A stretch of 64,000 nt of DNA from Pseudomonadota bacterium (GTDB taxonomy: Bacteria > Pseudomonadota > Gammaproteobacteria > Burkholderiales > Thiobacillaceae). Below, in pieces: positions 16,405-26,707 of this stretch. The notes below the pieces were generated by a model. It was not told where the DNA came from. It worked only from the letters and a program-made list of their open reading frames with translations, and did no database searches. The stretch spans positions 34,848 through 98,847 of the forward strand of contig JAJZRU010000010.1 of NCBI GenBank assembly GCA_021802555.1, read 5' to 3'. How positions within the stretch are numbered: the stretch's first letter is position 1; the number at the start of each line of letters is the position of its first letter. A program made the position numbers and the translations under genes.

Positions 16405-16935
16405 TCACGGCTCCACCTGCCCGGTTTTCAGCCGCCCCACTGCCGCGAGGATGCCGCGCAGCAGGTCCAGCGGCTCGGGCGGACAGCCCGGCACCCAGGC
16501 ATCCACCGGTAGCAAGCCGGCCAAGCCGCCGCGGCAGGCGTAACCGGCGCCAAAAATGCCGCCATCCTTGGCGCAGGCTCCCGCGGCCACGACCAGGCGG
16601 GGCCGCGGCATGGCTTCGTAGGTGCGCAGCAGAGCCTGTTCCATGTTGCGCGTCACCGGCCCCGTGACCAGCAGAAGATCGGCGTGGCGGGGGCTGGCGA
16701 CGAATTTGATGCCCAGGGCTTCAACGTTGTAATACGGATTATCGAGGGCATGAATCTCCAGCTCGCAGCCGTTGCACGAGCCGGCATCGAGCTCGCGTAT
16801 GGCCACCGCGCGGCCCAATATGCCCAGCAGCTCCGCGCCGATGCGCCGGGCCTCGGCCTCGATGGCGCCGGTGTCTTGCGGCGCGGGTTCGCTCAGGTTG
16901 CCGCTGCGGGCGATCAGCTTGATGACGTTCCACAT
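16405..16935 (-). CDS. Hydrogenase-4-like small subunit (HyfI/NuoB family)
   Basis: The 176-aa protein keeps the cysteines for the proximal [4Fe-4S] cluster: CNGCE, then GACAKDGG and VPGCPPEP. It resembles HyfI/HycG and NuoB and would hold the terminal cluster next to the quinone- or substrate-binding cavity. The start overlaps the stop of the large-subunit gene by one base. It is the last gene of the six-gene operon. No separate ferredoxin-like subunit (HyfA/HyfH) is present, so the electron donor is unclear. Confidence 0.88.
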   Translation of the reverse strand: MWNVIKLIARSGNLSEPAPQDTGAIEAEARRIGAELLGILGRAVAIRELDAGSCNGCELEIHALDNPYYNVEALGIKFVASPRHADLLLVTGPVTRNMEQALLRTYEAMPRPRLVVAAGACAKDGGIFGAGYACRGGLAGLLPVDAWVPGCPPEPLDLLRGILAAVGRLKTGQVEP

Positions 16936-18464
16936 CAGCGGTCGTGCCCCGAATAGCTCAGGTTGAAGGATTTGTTGATGAGCGGGAAGTCGGGCACGAT
17001 GTTGCCCATGACCGCGTGCTCGATCGTCGGCCAGTTGTGCCATGACGGGTCATGGCAATGGCAGCGTTCGATGCGCTGTCCGTCCGGCGTCAGTTCCAGA
17101 GCCACGAAGACTTCGCCGCGCCAGCCTTCCACCCAGCCTGCGCCGCTGCCGCCCTGCGGTGGCGGCAGCGCCGACAGGCAGGCGCCCGCCGGCAGGCCTT
17201 CCAGCATGGCGCGCAGCAGGCGCAGCGATTCGAGCGTTTCCTCGAAGCGCACGGTGACGCGCGCCGCGACGTCGCCGCCGCGGTGGGTGGCCATGTTCAC
17301 GCCCAAGGTGTCGTAGGGGGGCAGCGGATGATCGGCGCGCAGGTCGAAAGCCTGGCCGCTCGCGCGCCCGGCCAGCCCCGCCAGGCCCAGGCGGGCGGCC
17401 AGGGGCGGTGCGACGCGCCCCGTGGTGAGGAAGCGGTCCTGCAGGCCGGCGTGTTCTTCGTAAATGGCCCTGAGTTTGCGCACCTCCGTTTCCACCGCGT
17501 CGCATTGGGCGCGCAGCGCATCGCGCTCGCTTGCTTGCAGATCCACGGCTACACCGCCGGGCGCGAGGCAATCCATCAGCAGGCGATGGCCGAAGGCCGT
17601 GCGGTTCAAGCGCAGCCAGTCTTCCCTCAGGCGGGAAAAGCGCGTGAGCCCGAAGGCGAAGCCGGCATCGTTGCCCAGGGCGCCGAGATCGCCCAGATGG
17701 TTGGCCACCCGTTCGCGTTCCAGCAGCAGCGCGCGCAGCCACTGCGCTCGCGCTGGCACGGCGATGCCCCGGATGCTTTCCAGGGCCATGCAGTAGGCCC
17801 AGGCATAAGCCACCGCGCTGTCGCCGGACACGCGCGCGGCCAGACGCTGGCCCGCCTCCGGGGGTGTTTGCGCAAACAGGGCGTCGATGCCCTTGTGCGT
17901 ATAACCCAGGCGGGCTTCCAGGCGCAGGATTTTTTCGCCCACCACCGAAAAGCGGAAGTGCCCCGGTTCGATGATGCCGGCATGCACCGGCCCTACGGCG
18001 ATCTCGTGCACGCCGTCGCCGGTCACGGGCACGAAGGGGTAGTCCTGCAGCGCACCCGGTGCGGCCGGCCGAGCTTCCGCGCGCAAGGGAAACCAGTCGC
18101 GCGGCCAGGCGCCGTGGTTCAGCCATGGGCGCGTATCCGCCGCGCCGTCCGGCGCGATGCCCAGCAGGTCATATTGTGCGCGCTGCATGCGGCCGGCGGC
18201 GGGAAAGATCGCGGCCAGGTCGGGATAGGTCGCGGCGCCCTCAGCCAGAGGCAGTTCCAGCCATACCAGTCCTTCCCGTACGGCATAGGCGGCCGCTACG
18301 CTGGCGCAAGCGCCCGTCTTGCCCCAGAGCGACACCAGGCGTCCGCCCGCCTCCTGCACCGCGTGGGCGGCGGCCGGCCAGGTGGCGGCGTCGGCTGTGC
18401 CCTGCCGCATGGGCAGCGGGCCGGCGAGCGGCCGCAGCGCGAGGGGCAAATCCGTCAGCGGCAT
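16935..18464 (-). CDS. Hydrogenase-4-like large subunit (HyfG type, NuoC-NuoD fusion) lacking NiFe ligands
   Basis: About 140 residues resembling NuoC precede a NuoD/HycE-like domain (VHEIAVGPVHAGIIEPGHFR, RLEARLGYTHKGID). The two Cys pairs that bind the NiFe centre in hydrogenases are absent. The first region reads RVSGDSAVAYAWAYC, and the second has HDPSWHNWPTIEHAV where hydrogenases have a CxxC. The protein is therefore probably not a hydrogenase subunit but belongs to the Ehr (energy-converting-hydrogenase-related) group. It starts at the ATG at 18464, 2 bp after the previous stop; 509 aa. Confidence 0.88.
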   Translation of the reverse strand: MPLTDLPLALRPLAGPLPMRQGTADAATWPAAAHAVQEAGGRLVSLWGKTGACASVAAAYAVREGLVWLELPLAEGAATYPDLAAIFPAAGRMQRAQYDLLGIAPDGAADTRPWLNHGAWPRDWFPLRAEARPAAPGALQDYPFVPVTGDGVHEIAVGPVHAGIIEPGHFRFSVVGEKILRLEARLGYTHKGIDALFAQTPPEAGQRLAARVSGDSAVAYAWAYCMALESIRGIAVPARAQWLRALLLERERVANHLGDLGALGNDAGFAFGLTRFSRLREDWLRLNRTAFGHRLLMDCLAPGGVAVDLQASERDALRAQCDAVETEVRKLRAIYEEHAGLQDRFLTTGRVAPPLAARLGLAGLAGRASGQAFDLRADHPLPPYDTLGVNMATHRGGDVAARVTVRFEETLESLRLLRAMLEGLPAGACLSALPPPQGGSGAGWVEGWRGEVFVALELTPDGQRIERCHCHDPSWHNWPTIEHAVMGNIVPDFPLINKSFNLSYSGHDR

Positions 18465-18466
18465 GT

Positions 18467-19921
18467 TCAGCCCCCGATCATCTGCGCCGCCTGGCGATAC
18501 CACTGTTCCAGATAGGGCGGAATGTACAGGCCTAGCATGAGCGCTATGCCCAGATGGGCGAACACCGGCAGCAGCGCCGGCGCGTGCGGCAGGCGCCGCG
18601 CCGTGGTGGCGCCGAAGACCATGGCCAGCACGCGCCGGAAGATGGCGGCGAAGGCCACGCCCAGGCCTAGCAGCAGCAAGGGCGCGGCCCAGGGCAGTTC
18701 GCGCATGGCGCTGGTGAGGATGAGGAATTCGCTGGCGAACACGCCGAAGGGCGGCATGCCGAGGATGGCGAGCGTGCCCAGCGCCAAGCCCCAGCCTACG
18801 GTCGGGCTCACCGTCACCAGGCCGCGGATGTCATCCATGAGCTGGCTGCCGGTCTTCTGCGCGGCATGGCCCACGGTATAGAAAATGGCGGACTTGACCA
18901 GCGAGTGCGCGGTCATGTGCAGCAGACCGGCGAAGGTGGCCAGCGGTCCGCCCAGTCCGAAGGCGAAGGTCATCATGCCCATGTGCTCGACGGAGGAATA
19001 AGCGAACATGCGCTTGATGTCCTTCTGACGCGACAACAGGAAGGCCGCCACCAGCACGGAGATCAGGCCGAAGCCGATGAGCAGGCCGCCGGCGAAACCC
19101 TCGCCCAGTGCCCCGTCGGCCAGCACCTTGCAGCGCAGCACGGCGTACAGGGCCACGTTGAGCAGCAGGCCGGACAAGACGGCGGAAATCGGCGTGGGGC
19201 CCTCGGCGTGGGCGTCGGGCAGCCAGTTGTGCAGAGGCACGAGGCCCACCTTGGTGCCATAGCCCAAAAGCAGGAACACGAAGGCCAGCGAAATGATGGT
19301 GGGCTGCAACTGGCCCCGCACGGCGTCCAGGTTGGTCCACAGCAGGGCTTCGCCGCCGGCGCCCAGCACGCGGTCTGCGGCGAGATAGAGCAGGATGGTG
19401 CCGAACAGCGCCTGGGCGATGCCCACGCCGCAGAGGATGAAATACTTCCAGGCCGCCTCCAGGCTGGCCGGCGTGCGGTAGACGGACACCAGCAGCACCG
19501 TGGTGAGGGTGGCGGCCTCCATCGCCACCCACAGGATGCCCAGGTTGTTGGTGGTGAGCGCGAGCAGCATGGTGAAGGTGAAGAATTGGTACATGCTGTG
19601 ATACAGCCGCATGCGCCGCGGAGTCATGCGCCCGTGATGCAGTTCCACGCGCATGTAGACGCGCGAGAACAGGGCCGTGGTGAAGGCCACGAAGGCGGTC
19701 AGGGCGACCAGGAAGACGTTGAGCGGATCGATGAAGAACTGCTTTTGCAAGACGGTGATCGGTCCGCTCTCGATGATTTGGACGGTCAACGCCGCGGCCG
19801 CCAGCAAGGTGGCCAGGCTGAAGAAGGCGTTGATTTCCGGCGCTCGCTCGCGCGCCCCCCAGAGGGCCAGGACGCAGCCCCCGGTCAGGGGTAGTGCCAG
19901 CAGCAGGGGCAAAAGTGGCAT
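18467..19921 (-). CDS. Antiporter-like membrane subunit (HyfF/NuoN type)
   Basis: The 484-aa protein has about 14 membrane helices. The conserved antiporter motif KVGLVPLHNWLPDAHAEGPT lies near the middle, and lysines occur within helices, as expected for a proton-pumping subunit of the complex I/hydrogenase-4 family. It lies between the hyfE- and hyfG-like genes with 1-2 bp gaps, all in one operon. Confidence 0.9.
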   Translation of the reverse strand: MPLLPLLLALPLTGGCVLALWGARERAPEINAFFSLATLLAAAALTVQIIESGPITVLQKQFFIDPLNVFLVALTAFVAFTTALFSRVYMRVELHHGRMTPRRMRLYHSMYQFFTFTMLLALTTNNLGILWVAMEAATLTTVLLVSVYRTPASLEAAWKYFILCGVGIAQALFGTILLYLAADRVLGAGGEALLWTNLDAVRGQLQPTIISLAFVFLLLGYGTKVGLVPLHNWLPDAHAEGPTPISAVLSGLLLNVALYAVLRCKVLADGALGEGFAGGLLIGFGLISVLVAAFLLSRQKDIKRMFAYSSVEHMGMMTFAFGLGGPLATFAGLLHMTAHSLVKSAIFYTVGHAAQKTGSQLMDDIRGLVTVSPTVGWGLALGTLAILGMPPFGVFASEFLILTSAMRELPWAAPLLLLGLGVAFAAIFRRVLAMVFGATTARRLPHAPALLPVFAHLGIALMLGLYIPPYLEQWYRQAAQMIGG

Positions 19922-19922
19922 G

Positions 19923-20582
19923 TCAGTCTTCCTTGAGCTTTTCCAGATGGCGGATGTCGAGGCTGTCGAACTGCTCGCGGATCTGGAACAGGAACACGCC
20001 CAGGATCAGCATGCCCACCAGCACGTCCAGGGCGATGCCCAGCTCCACCATCATGGGCATGCCGTAGGTGGCCGAGGTGGCGGCGAAGAACAGGGCGTTT
20101 TCCATGGCCAGGAAGCCGATCACCTGCGGCACGGCCTTGGCGCGCGTGATCATCATCAGGAAGGACAGCAGCACGCAGGCCAGCGCAATGCCGAGCGCAC
20201 CGCGGGCGATGGAAATGGCGAGTTGGGCGATGGGCGCGGCCAGATTGAAGGCGATGATCACCAGCACGATGCCCACCAGCATGAGAGCGGGAATGTTGAT
20301 GAGGGTTTCCAGGTCCCACTGCACTTTGAGGCGCTGGATGAGGCGGTGCAGCAAATAGGGAATGAGAAAGACCTTGAGCACCAGGGTGAGCGCGGCGGAA
20401 TAATACAGTTCCGGCTGCCGGGTGATGTAGGCCACCAGCGCGGTGGCGCACACCACGGTCAGGCCCTGCAGGGTGAACAGATGGATGAGCGACAGGATGC
20501 GGCGCTGCGACAGCATGGCGAAAGCCAGGATCAGCATGAGCGCGGCGAGCAGGTTGAGGGCCTGGGAATACAGCGGTGTCAT
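19923..20582 (-). CDS. Membrane subunit HyfE-like (NuoK-related)
   Basis: The 219 residues form about seven membrane helices. The second half resembles NuoK, with a buried Glu in PQVIGFLAMENALFF and another in MPMMVELGIALDVLV. In hydrogenase-4 complexes it links the antiporter subunits to the HyfC-type subunit. The gap to the next gene is only 1 bp. Confidence 0.88.
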   Translation of the reverse strand: MTPLYSQALNLLAALMLILAFAMLSQRRILSLIHLFTLQGLTVVCATALVAYITRQPELYYSAALTLVLKVFLIPYLLHRLIQRLKVQWDLETLINIPALMLVGIVLVIIAFNLAAPIAQLAISIARGALGIALACVLLSFLMMITRAKAVPQVIGFLAMENALFFAATSATYGMPMMVELGIALDVLVGMLILGVFLFQIREQFDSLDIRHLEKLKED

Positions 20583-20585
20583 GCG

Positions 20586-21533
20586 TCAGTTCCCGAGCAG
20601 GGCATGGACCAACAGCCCGATGACGGCCAGCAGAAAGGCGGTGGCGAGGAACTCGGGCACGCGGAACAAACGCATCTTAGCCGAGAAGGTTTCGATCAGC
20701 GCCAGCGCCATGCCGCCCAAGGCGAGCTTGAAAAGCAGCAAAGGAAGGGCGGGCAGCATGGCGGCGGGCGATTGCGCCTGGGCTACCCCCCAAGGCAGGA
20801 ACAGCGCGATGCCTATGCAGGCATAAGCGAACATCTTCAGGCTGGCGGCCCATTCCATGAGGGCCAGATGGCGCCCCGAATACTCCAGCAGCAGGGCCTC
20901 GTGGATCATCGTCAGTTCCAGGTGGGTGGCCGGGTTGTCCACCGGAATGCGGGCATTCTCCGCCAGCCACACCAGCGTGAAGGCGACGGCGGCCACGGCC
21001 AGGCTGGGGTGGATGGCGAACTGCTGGCGGCCCAGCGTCTCCACGATGGTGGCCAGCGATGTGGAGCCGGTGACGAGCGAGGCGTTGAACAGCACCATGA
21101 GCAGCGCCGGCTCGGCCAGGAATCCCAGCAGCATTTCCCGCCGCGCTCCCAGGCTGCCGAAAGCGGTGCCGATGTCCATGGCGGCCAGCGACATGAACAC
21201 GCGGGCCAGCGCGAACAGCCCGGCCAGCGCGATGGCGTCCGCCACGGGCGCGAAGGGCAGATCCGTCGACAGGGTAGGCACGATGGCGCAGGCCAGAAAC
21301 ATGCAGCCGAACACTGCATAGGGCGCCAGGCGGAAGAACGGCGAGGCGCCGTCGGCCACCACCGATTCCTTCCAGAACAGCTTGTGCAGCACGCGATAGG
21401 GCTGCAGCAGGCCGGGGGCCGAACGGTTCTGCAGCCAGGCGCGCCAGAGATCCACCCAGCCTTTGAGTAGCGGCGCCAACAGCAGCGCCAGCAGGACGGC
21501 GAAGGATTGCGCGAGCAGGCCGAAGTAATTCAT
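20586..21533 (-). CDS. Membrane subunit HyfC-like (NuoH family)
   Basis: At 315 aa it has the family length. It has about eight helices and NuoH motifs such as WAENARIPVDNPATHLELTM (written here WLAENARIPVDNPA) and KLFWKESVV in the first cytoplasmic loop. It would anchor the HyfG/HyfI-type arm and transmit the redox-driven movement to the pumps. Its ATG overlaps the stop of the hyfB-like gene (ATGA). Confidence 0.9.
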   Translation of the reverse strand: MNYFGLLAQSFAVLLALLLAPLLKGWVDLWRAWLQNRSAPGLLQPYRVLHKLFWKESVVADGASPFFRLAPYAVFGCMFLACAIVPTLSTDLPFAPVADAIALAGLFALARVFMSLAAMDIGTAFGSLGARREMLLGFLAEPALLMVLFNASLVTGSTSLATIVETLGRQQFAIHPSLAVAAVAFTLVWLAENARIPVDNPATHLELTMIHEALLLEYSGRHLALMEWAASLKMFAYACIGIALFLPWGVAQAQSPAAMLPALPLLLFKLALGGMALALIETFSAKMRLFRVPEFLATAFLLAVIGLLVHALLGN

Positions 21534-23554
21534 CGCCGCACCAGGAGCAAAAGCACCAACAGGGTGGCGAAGCTGTACAGGAGATAAACGGCGATGCGCC
21601 CCTGCTGCAGGCGGCCCGCCTGGCGGGCAACGAATTCGACGGCGCGCGCCACGGGCAGATAAAGACCGGTCCAGAAGCGGTCTTCGATTTCGACGCGGTA
21701 ATGCGGCTGCGCGTCGAAGGCATCGGGCAGCTCGCGGCGCATGCGGAAGAAGGGTTCGAAAATCTGGCGTATGGGCTGGCCCAGCCCTTCGGCGCTGTCC
21801 TGCATGCGCGCGCTCTGCCAGGGATGGCCGCAATCCCAAGGCGGCGCGCGGCGCAGGCGTCCGTGGTAGAGCCGGCGCACCAGCAGGGCGGCGAGCAGGC
21901 TCGCAGCCAGTATGCCGGCCAGGAACACCGCCGGGCCATAGCTGGCGCGCTCGACCGAGATCGGCGCCAGCAGCCACCAGCCCTGCTGCGCCACGGCCGG
22001 CCCCAGGCCGGCGCCTACCAGCACTCGGGTGATCGGATCGACGGCCTGAATGACGATATTGGGCGCCAGGCCCAGCGCCACCGAAACCGCCGCCAGCCAC
22101 AGCAGCGCGGCGCGCTCCATGACGCCGGCGTCGTGCGCGTGGGCGAGGCTGGCCTCGCGTGGGCGGCCGAGAAAGATCACGCCGAAGAACTTGACCATGG
22201 CGTAGCCCGCCAGCGCGGCCACCAGCACGATGACGGCGGCGACCACGGGGATGAGCATGTTGAGAAAGCCGTTGGGCAGGCCGGGGGTAAACAGAAAGCT
22301 CTGCAGCAGCAGCCATTCGGAAACGAAGCCGGAGAGCGGCGGCAGCCCGGCGCTGGCGAGCACGCCGACGAAGCCCAGCCAGGCCACCCAGGGCATGGTG
22401 CGGATGAGTCCGCCAAGATGGCCCAGGGCGCGCTGCCCGGTCGCGTGCAGCACCGATCCGGTGACGAGGAACAGCAGACTCTTGAAAAACGCGTGGCTGG
22501 CGGCCTGGTAAAGCGCAGCGGTCAGCGCCAGCGCCGCGAGGGCGTGCATGCCGTAGGCGCGGAACAGCAGGGCCAGACCGATGCCGGCGACGATCAGGCC
22601 GATATTCTCGATGGACGAATACGCCAGCAGGCGCTTCATGTCGGTCTGCACCGTGCTGAAGACTACGCCGTACAGCGCGGTCGCCAAGCCCAGGGCCAGC
22701 AGCAGCGCGCCCCACCACCATTGCGGTTGGTGCAGCAAATCCAAGCTCACGCGCAACAGGCCATAGATGGCGGTCTTGAGCATGAGGCTGCTCATGAGCG
22801 CGGACACCGGCGAAGGCGCCGCCGGATGCGCCTCCGGCAGCCAGACATGCAGCGGCAGCAGGCCCGCCTTGGCACCGAAGCCCAGGAGGGCGAGCAGGAA
22901 TGCGGCGGAGGCCCAGAACGGCGTGAGCTGCCGGTGCGCCATGTCGGCGAAGCCGTAGTCTCCGGTTTTGCCCGCGAGCACGCCGAAGCACAGCAGGATG
23001 GCGATGGCGCCCAGGTGGGCGATGAGCAGATAAAGAAAGCCGGCGCTGCGGGTCTCTTCCGAGCGGTGATTGGCAATGACCAGGAAGAACGAAGACAGCG
23101 CCATCACTTCCCACATGACCATGAAGACATAGGCATCGGCGGCGAGCAGCACCATCGCCATGCTGGCGAGAAAGAGCAGATAGCCGAAGGCGAACAAGCC
23201 GGGCGGCGTGGCGTCGTCGCCGCGCACATAGCCGCCGGTGTACAGAGACACGCCGGCGCCGGCGTAGCCCAGCAGAGCCAGGAAAAAGGCGGACAGCGCA
23301 TCGAGGCGCAGATGGAAGGGCAGGCCGGGCAGGCCGATGGCAAGCACCGCGGTCTCGGCGCCCCCGCCCAGACCCCACAAGGCGGCGCTGCCCAGCAGGG
23401 CCCCCGCCGCGGCAGCGAGAGGGAAAATGGCCCGTGCGACTACGGTGCGGCGCCGCAGCAGGAAAAGGCTCAGCAGGGCCAGCGCCAGCCAAAGTGCAAC
23501 GGCAAGCAAAGCGGCGTCGATCGCGAGCAGGCCGGCAAGGCGTCCGTCATGCAT
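21530..23554 (-). CDS. Antiporter-like membrane subunit (HyfB/NuoL type)
   Basis: It is the first gene of the operon, 674 aa, with about 16 helices. Motifs include KAGLLPLHVWLPEAHPAAPS with the conserved Lys and the broken-helix Lys/His region. In E. coli HyfB has almost the same length. It should be a proton (or sodium) pumping subunit. A perfect TATAAT -10 box and an inverted repeat lie 70-110 bp upstream. Confidence 0.9.
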   Translation of the reverse strand: MHDGRLAGLLAIDAALLAVALWLALALLSLFLLRRRTVVARAIFPLAAAAGALLGSAALWGLGGGAETAVLAIGLPGLPFHLRLDALSAFFLALLGYAGAGVSLYTGGYVRGDDATPPGLFAFGYLLFLASMAMVLLAADAYVFMVMWEVMALSSFFLVIANHRSEETRSAGFLYLLIAHLGAIAILLCFGVLAGKTGDYGFADMAHRQLTPFWASAAFLLALLGFGAKAGLLPLHVWLPEAHPAAPSPVSALMSSLMLKTAIYGLLRVSLDLLHQPQWWWGALLLALGLATALYGVVFSTVQTDMKRLLAYSSIENIGLIVAGIGLALLFRAYGMHALAALALTAALYQAASHAFFKSLLFLVTGSVLHATGQRALGHLGGLIRTMPWVAWLGFVGVLASAGLPPLSGFVSEWLLLQSFLFTPGLPNGFLNMLIPVVAAVIVLVAALAGYAMVKFFGVIFLGRPREASLAHAHDAGVMERAALLWLAAVSVALGLAPNIVIQAVDPITRVLVGAGLGPAVAQQGWWLLAPISVERASYGPAVFLAGILAASLLAALLVRRLYHGRLRRAPPWDCGHPWQSARMQDSAEGLGQPIRQIFEPFFRMRRELPDAFDAQPHYRVEIEDRFWTGLYLPVARAVEFVARQAGRLQQGRIAVYLLYSFATLLVLLLLVRR

Positions 23555-23620
23555 GTGGGGTTGATCGCATAGATGCCTGCCTGGAGCTTGGGGACGGAAC
23601 GACGATGAACTATTCGGTGA

Positions 23621-23648
23621 ATTATATGAACAACAAATTACTCTGCAA
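23621..23648 (-). promoter_or_regulatory. Sigma70-type promoter of the Ehr operon
   Basis: On the minus strand TTGCAG (23648-23643) and a perfect TATAAT (23626-23621) are spaced 16 nt. Transcription would start near 23614, giving a leader of about 60 nt before the hyfB-like gene. Confidence 0.6.
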
Positions 23649-23665
23649 TGTTAACATTATTAACA
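23649..23665. promoter_or_regulatory. Inverted repeat next to the Ehr promoter
   Basis: TGTTAA-N5-TTAACA is perfect and begins directly at the upstream edge of the -35 box, a typical position for an activator or repressor site. It also lies 50 bp upstream of the divergent RHH gene, so it could serve both. Confidence 0.55.
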
Positions 23666-23674
23666 TGATTTTGA

Positions 23675-24691
<1,017 letters not shown>

Positions 24692-24705
24692 ACGGCACGG
24701 TTGGC

Positions 24706-25065
24706 ATGGGCGGCAGCAGGATCCCCGACTTCACCGACGCCGAACGCTGGGTGGCGGCCGGCGTGCTCAAGGAGCGCTACGGCCGCGACATCGAGACCCA
24801 GGACGTCGAGACCGAGATCCGCCTGCTGCCGGACGACCGTGAACTGACGGTCTGCCCGGGTCTGTATTGGGAAGACGACGACTGTCATTTCATCGTCTCC
24901 AAGACCGGCGAGGGGCGCTACCGCTGCATGTTCTTCTACCGCGTGCTGCGCCGCTACGGCACCGGCCGGGACGAGTACGACAACCTGGGCGACTGCGTGG
25001 TCAGCTTGTTGCGCGTGCAGGCGGACCATGCGTCCACCGGCGAAGGCAGGGACGCGCCTTATTGA
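24706..25065 (+). CDS. Conserved protein of unknown function (119 aa)
   Basis: It is an acidic protein without signal peptide or membrane segment, containing PDFTDAERWVAAGVLKERYG and CPGLYWEDDDCHF. I do not recognise a family. It lies 14 bp behind adk and ahead of a strong terminator, so it is likely co-transcribed with adk. Codon use looks native. Confidence 0.6.
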   Translation: MGGSRIPDFTDAERWVAAGVLKERYGRDIETQDVETEIRLLPDDRELTVCPGLYWEDDDCHFIVSKTGEGRYRCMFFYRVLRRYGTGRDEYDNLGDCVVSLLRVQADHASTGEGRDAPY

Positions 25066-25088
25066 TTAGGCGGGATGGATAACACGAG

Positions 25089-25114
25089 CGCCAGACCCGC
25101 CGTCTGGCGTTTTT
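25089..25114 (+). terminator. Strong intrinsic terminator just upstream of pfp
   Basis: An 8-bp perfect stem (25089-25096 with 25102-25109), a 5-nt loop and a run of five T. It ends 10 nt before the pfp ribosome-binding site. GGCGGG at 25069-25074 is complementary to CCCGCC at 25096-25101, in the stem/loop, and could act as an antiterminator arm. Confidence 0.8.
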
Positions 25115-25131
25115 CTGGAATTTCAGGAGAA

Positions 25132-26400
25132 ATGCACGTGGCGAAAAAAATGAACGCCTTTTACGCCCAGTCCGGCGGAGTTACCGCCGTGATCAACGCC
25201 TCTGCCTGCGGCGTGATCGAGGCTGCGCGCAAGCACAAGGACAAGATCGGCAAAGTCTACGCCGGCCGCAACGGCATCATCGGCGCGCTGACCGAAGATC
25301 TCATCGACACCACCAAGGAATCCGCCAAGGCCGTCGCGGCCCTGCGCTACACGCCGTCCGGCGCCTTCGGCTCCTGCCGCTACAAGCTCAAGTCGCTGGA
25401 AGCCAACCGGCGCGAATACGAGCGCCTGATCGAGGTCTTCAAGGCGCACAACATCGGCTATTTCTTCTACAACGGCGGCGGCGATTCGGCCGACACCTGC
25501 TACAAGGTGAGCCAGCTGTCCGAAGCCATGGGCTATCCCATCCAGGCCATCCACGTACCCAAGACGGTGGACAACGATCTGCCCATCACCGACTGCTGCC
25601 CCGGCTTCGGCTCGGTGGCCAAGTACATCGCGGTTTCCACGCGCGAGGCCAGCTTCGACGTCGCTTCCATGGCCAAGACCTCGACCAAGGTGTTCATCGT
25701 CGAGGTCATGGGCCGTCATGCCGGCTGGATCGCTGCGGCCGGCGGCATGGCTTCCAGCCCGGACACGGAAATCCCCATCGTCATCCTGTTCCCGGAAGTG
25801 CCCTTCGACGAGAAGAAATTCCTCGCCAGCGTCAACGAGAAAGTGAAGAAATACGGCTACTGCACGGTGGTGGTGTCGGAAGGCGTGAAGGGGCCGGACG
25901 GCAAATTCCTCGCCGACCAGGGGCTCAAGGATGCGTTCGGCCACGCCCAGCTGGGCGGCGTCGCTCCGGTGGTGGCCGGCATCATCAAGCGCGGCCTCGA
26001 CCTCAAGTATCACTGGGCCGTGGCGGATTATCTGCAGCGCGCCGCGCGCCACGTCGCCTCCAAGACCGACGTCGACCAGGCCTACGCCATGGGACGCGCG
26101 GCGGTGGAGTTCGCCCTCAAGGGCCACAATTCGGTGATGCCTACGGTGGAGCGCGTCAGCGATGCGCCCTACAAGTGGAAGGTGGGCATGGCGCCGCTCT
26201 CCAAGGTCGCCAACGTCGAAAAGATGATGCCCAAGAACTTCATCACCCGCGATGGTTTCGGCATCACGGAAAAATGCCGCGCCTATCTCGCGCCGCTCAT
26301 GAAGGGCGAGGACTATCCGCCCTACAAGGACGGCTTGCCACAGTACGTGCGGCTGAAGAACGTCGCCGTGGCGAAGAAGCTGGCGGCTTTCGAGGCTTGA
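25132..26400 (+). CDS. pfp: Pyrophosphate-dependent 6-phosphofructokinase
   Basis: The nucleotide/PPi site reads NGGGDSADT, with Asp where ATP-type enzymes have Gly. The catalytic loop is PKTVDNDLP, and GRHAGWIAAAGG binds fructose-6-phosphate. The 422-aa product interconverts fructose-6-phosphate and fructose-1,6-bisphosphate with PPi/Pi, reversibly. CAGGAGA precedes the ATG at 25132. It is followed shortly by a PPase pump, tying both genes to PPi metabolism. Confidence 0.95.
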   Translation: MHVAKKMNAFYAQSGGVTAVINASACGVIEAARKHKDKIGKVYAGRNGIIGALTEDLIDTTKESAKAVAALRYTPSGAFGSCRYKLKSLEANRREYERLIEVFKAHNIGYFFYNGGGDSADTCYKVSQLSEAMGYPIQAIHVPKTVDNDLPITDCCPGFGSVAKYIAVSTREASFDVASMAKTSTKVFIVEVMGRHAGWIAAAGGMASSPDTEIPIVILFPEVPFDEKKFLASVNEKVKKYGYCTVVVSEGVKGPDGKFLADQGLKDAFGHAQLGGVAPVVAGIIKRGLDLKYHWAVADYLQRAARHVASKTDVDQAYAMGRAAVEFALKGHNSVMPTVERVSDAPYKWKVGMAPLSKVANVEKMMPKNFITRDGFGITEKCRAYLAPLMKGEDYPPYKDGLPQYVRLKNVAVAKKLAAFEA

Positions 26401-26481
26401 CGGGGGATGGCCATAACGAGCAGCAAGGGACGGAAGATGGCTTCCCTGCCTACTGCAAACTGATGGCAGTCGACTGAAATC

Positions 26482-26697
26482 GTGACTCTCGACCGCGCAC
26501 GGCAATTGCTCAAAATCCAGGCCGGCTTCGGCAGTTTCTACAACGCCAACTCCGCCAAGCTCATCCTCTCGGAAGTACAGAAGGAGCATGGCCAGGCGGC
26601 GGTCGATCAATTGATTCGGGAGCTGGAGCTGGATCGCGTGTTCGGCTTCCAGCCGGGCACGCGCTTCGAGGGCGGTCTCGCCCTGGGTCGGGAATAA
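26482..26697 (+). CDS. Small conserved protein of unknown function (71 aa)
   Basis: It starts with GTG at 26482 and has a compact, helical sequence (LLKIQAGFGSFYNANSAKLI, EHGQAAVDQLIRELEL, FGFQPGT). No known domain. It lies between pfp and hppA and is followed directly by an intrinsic terminator, so it may be the last gene of the pfp transcript. Confidence 0.6.
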   Translation: MTLDRARQLLKIQAGFGSFYNANSAKLILSEVQKEHGQAAVDQLIRELELDRVFGFQPGTRFEGGLALGRE

Positions 26698-26707
26698 AGG
26701 AATGTAG

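Noticed and set aside
20586..23492. A single 968-codon gene covering two Ehr subunits
   Set aside because: The upstream part is in a different frame from the HyfB-like protein. The real NuoH-like gene starts at 21533 with an ATGA overlap.
16405..23554. Calling the operon an active [NiFe] hydrogenase-4 or formate hydrogenlyase
   Set aside because: The nickel-binding Cys pairs of the large subunit are missing, and no formate dehydrogenase, ferredoxin subunit or maturation gene is present.
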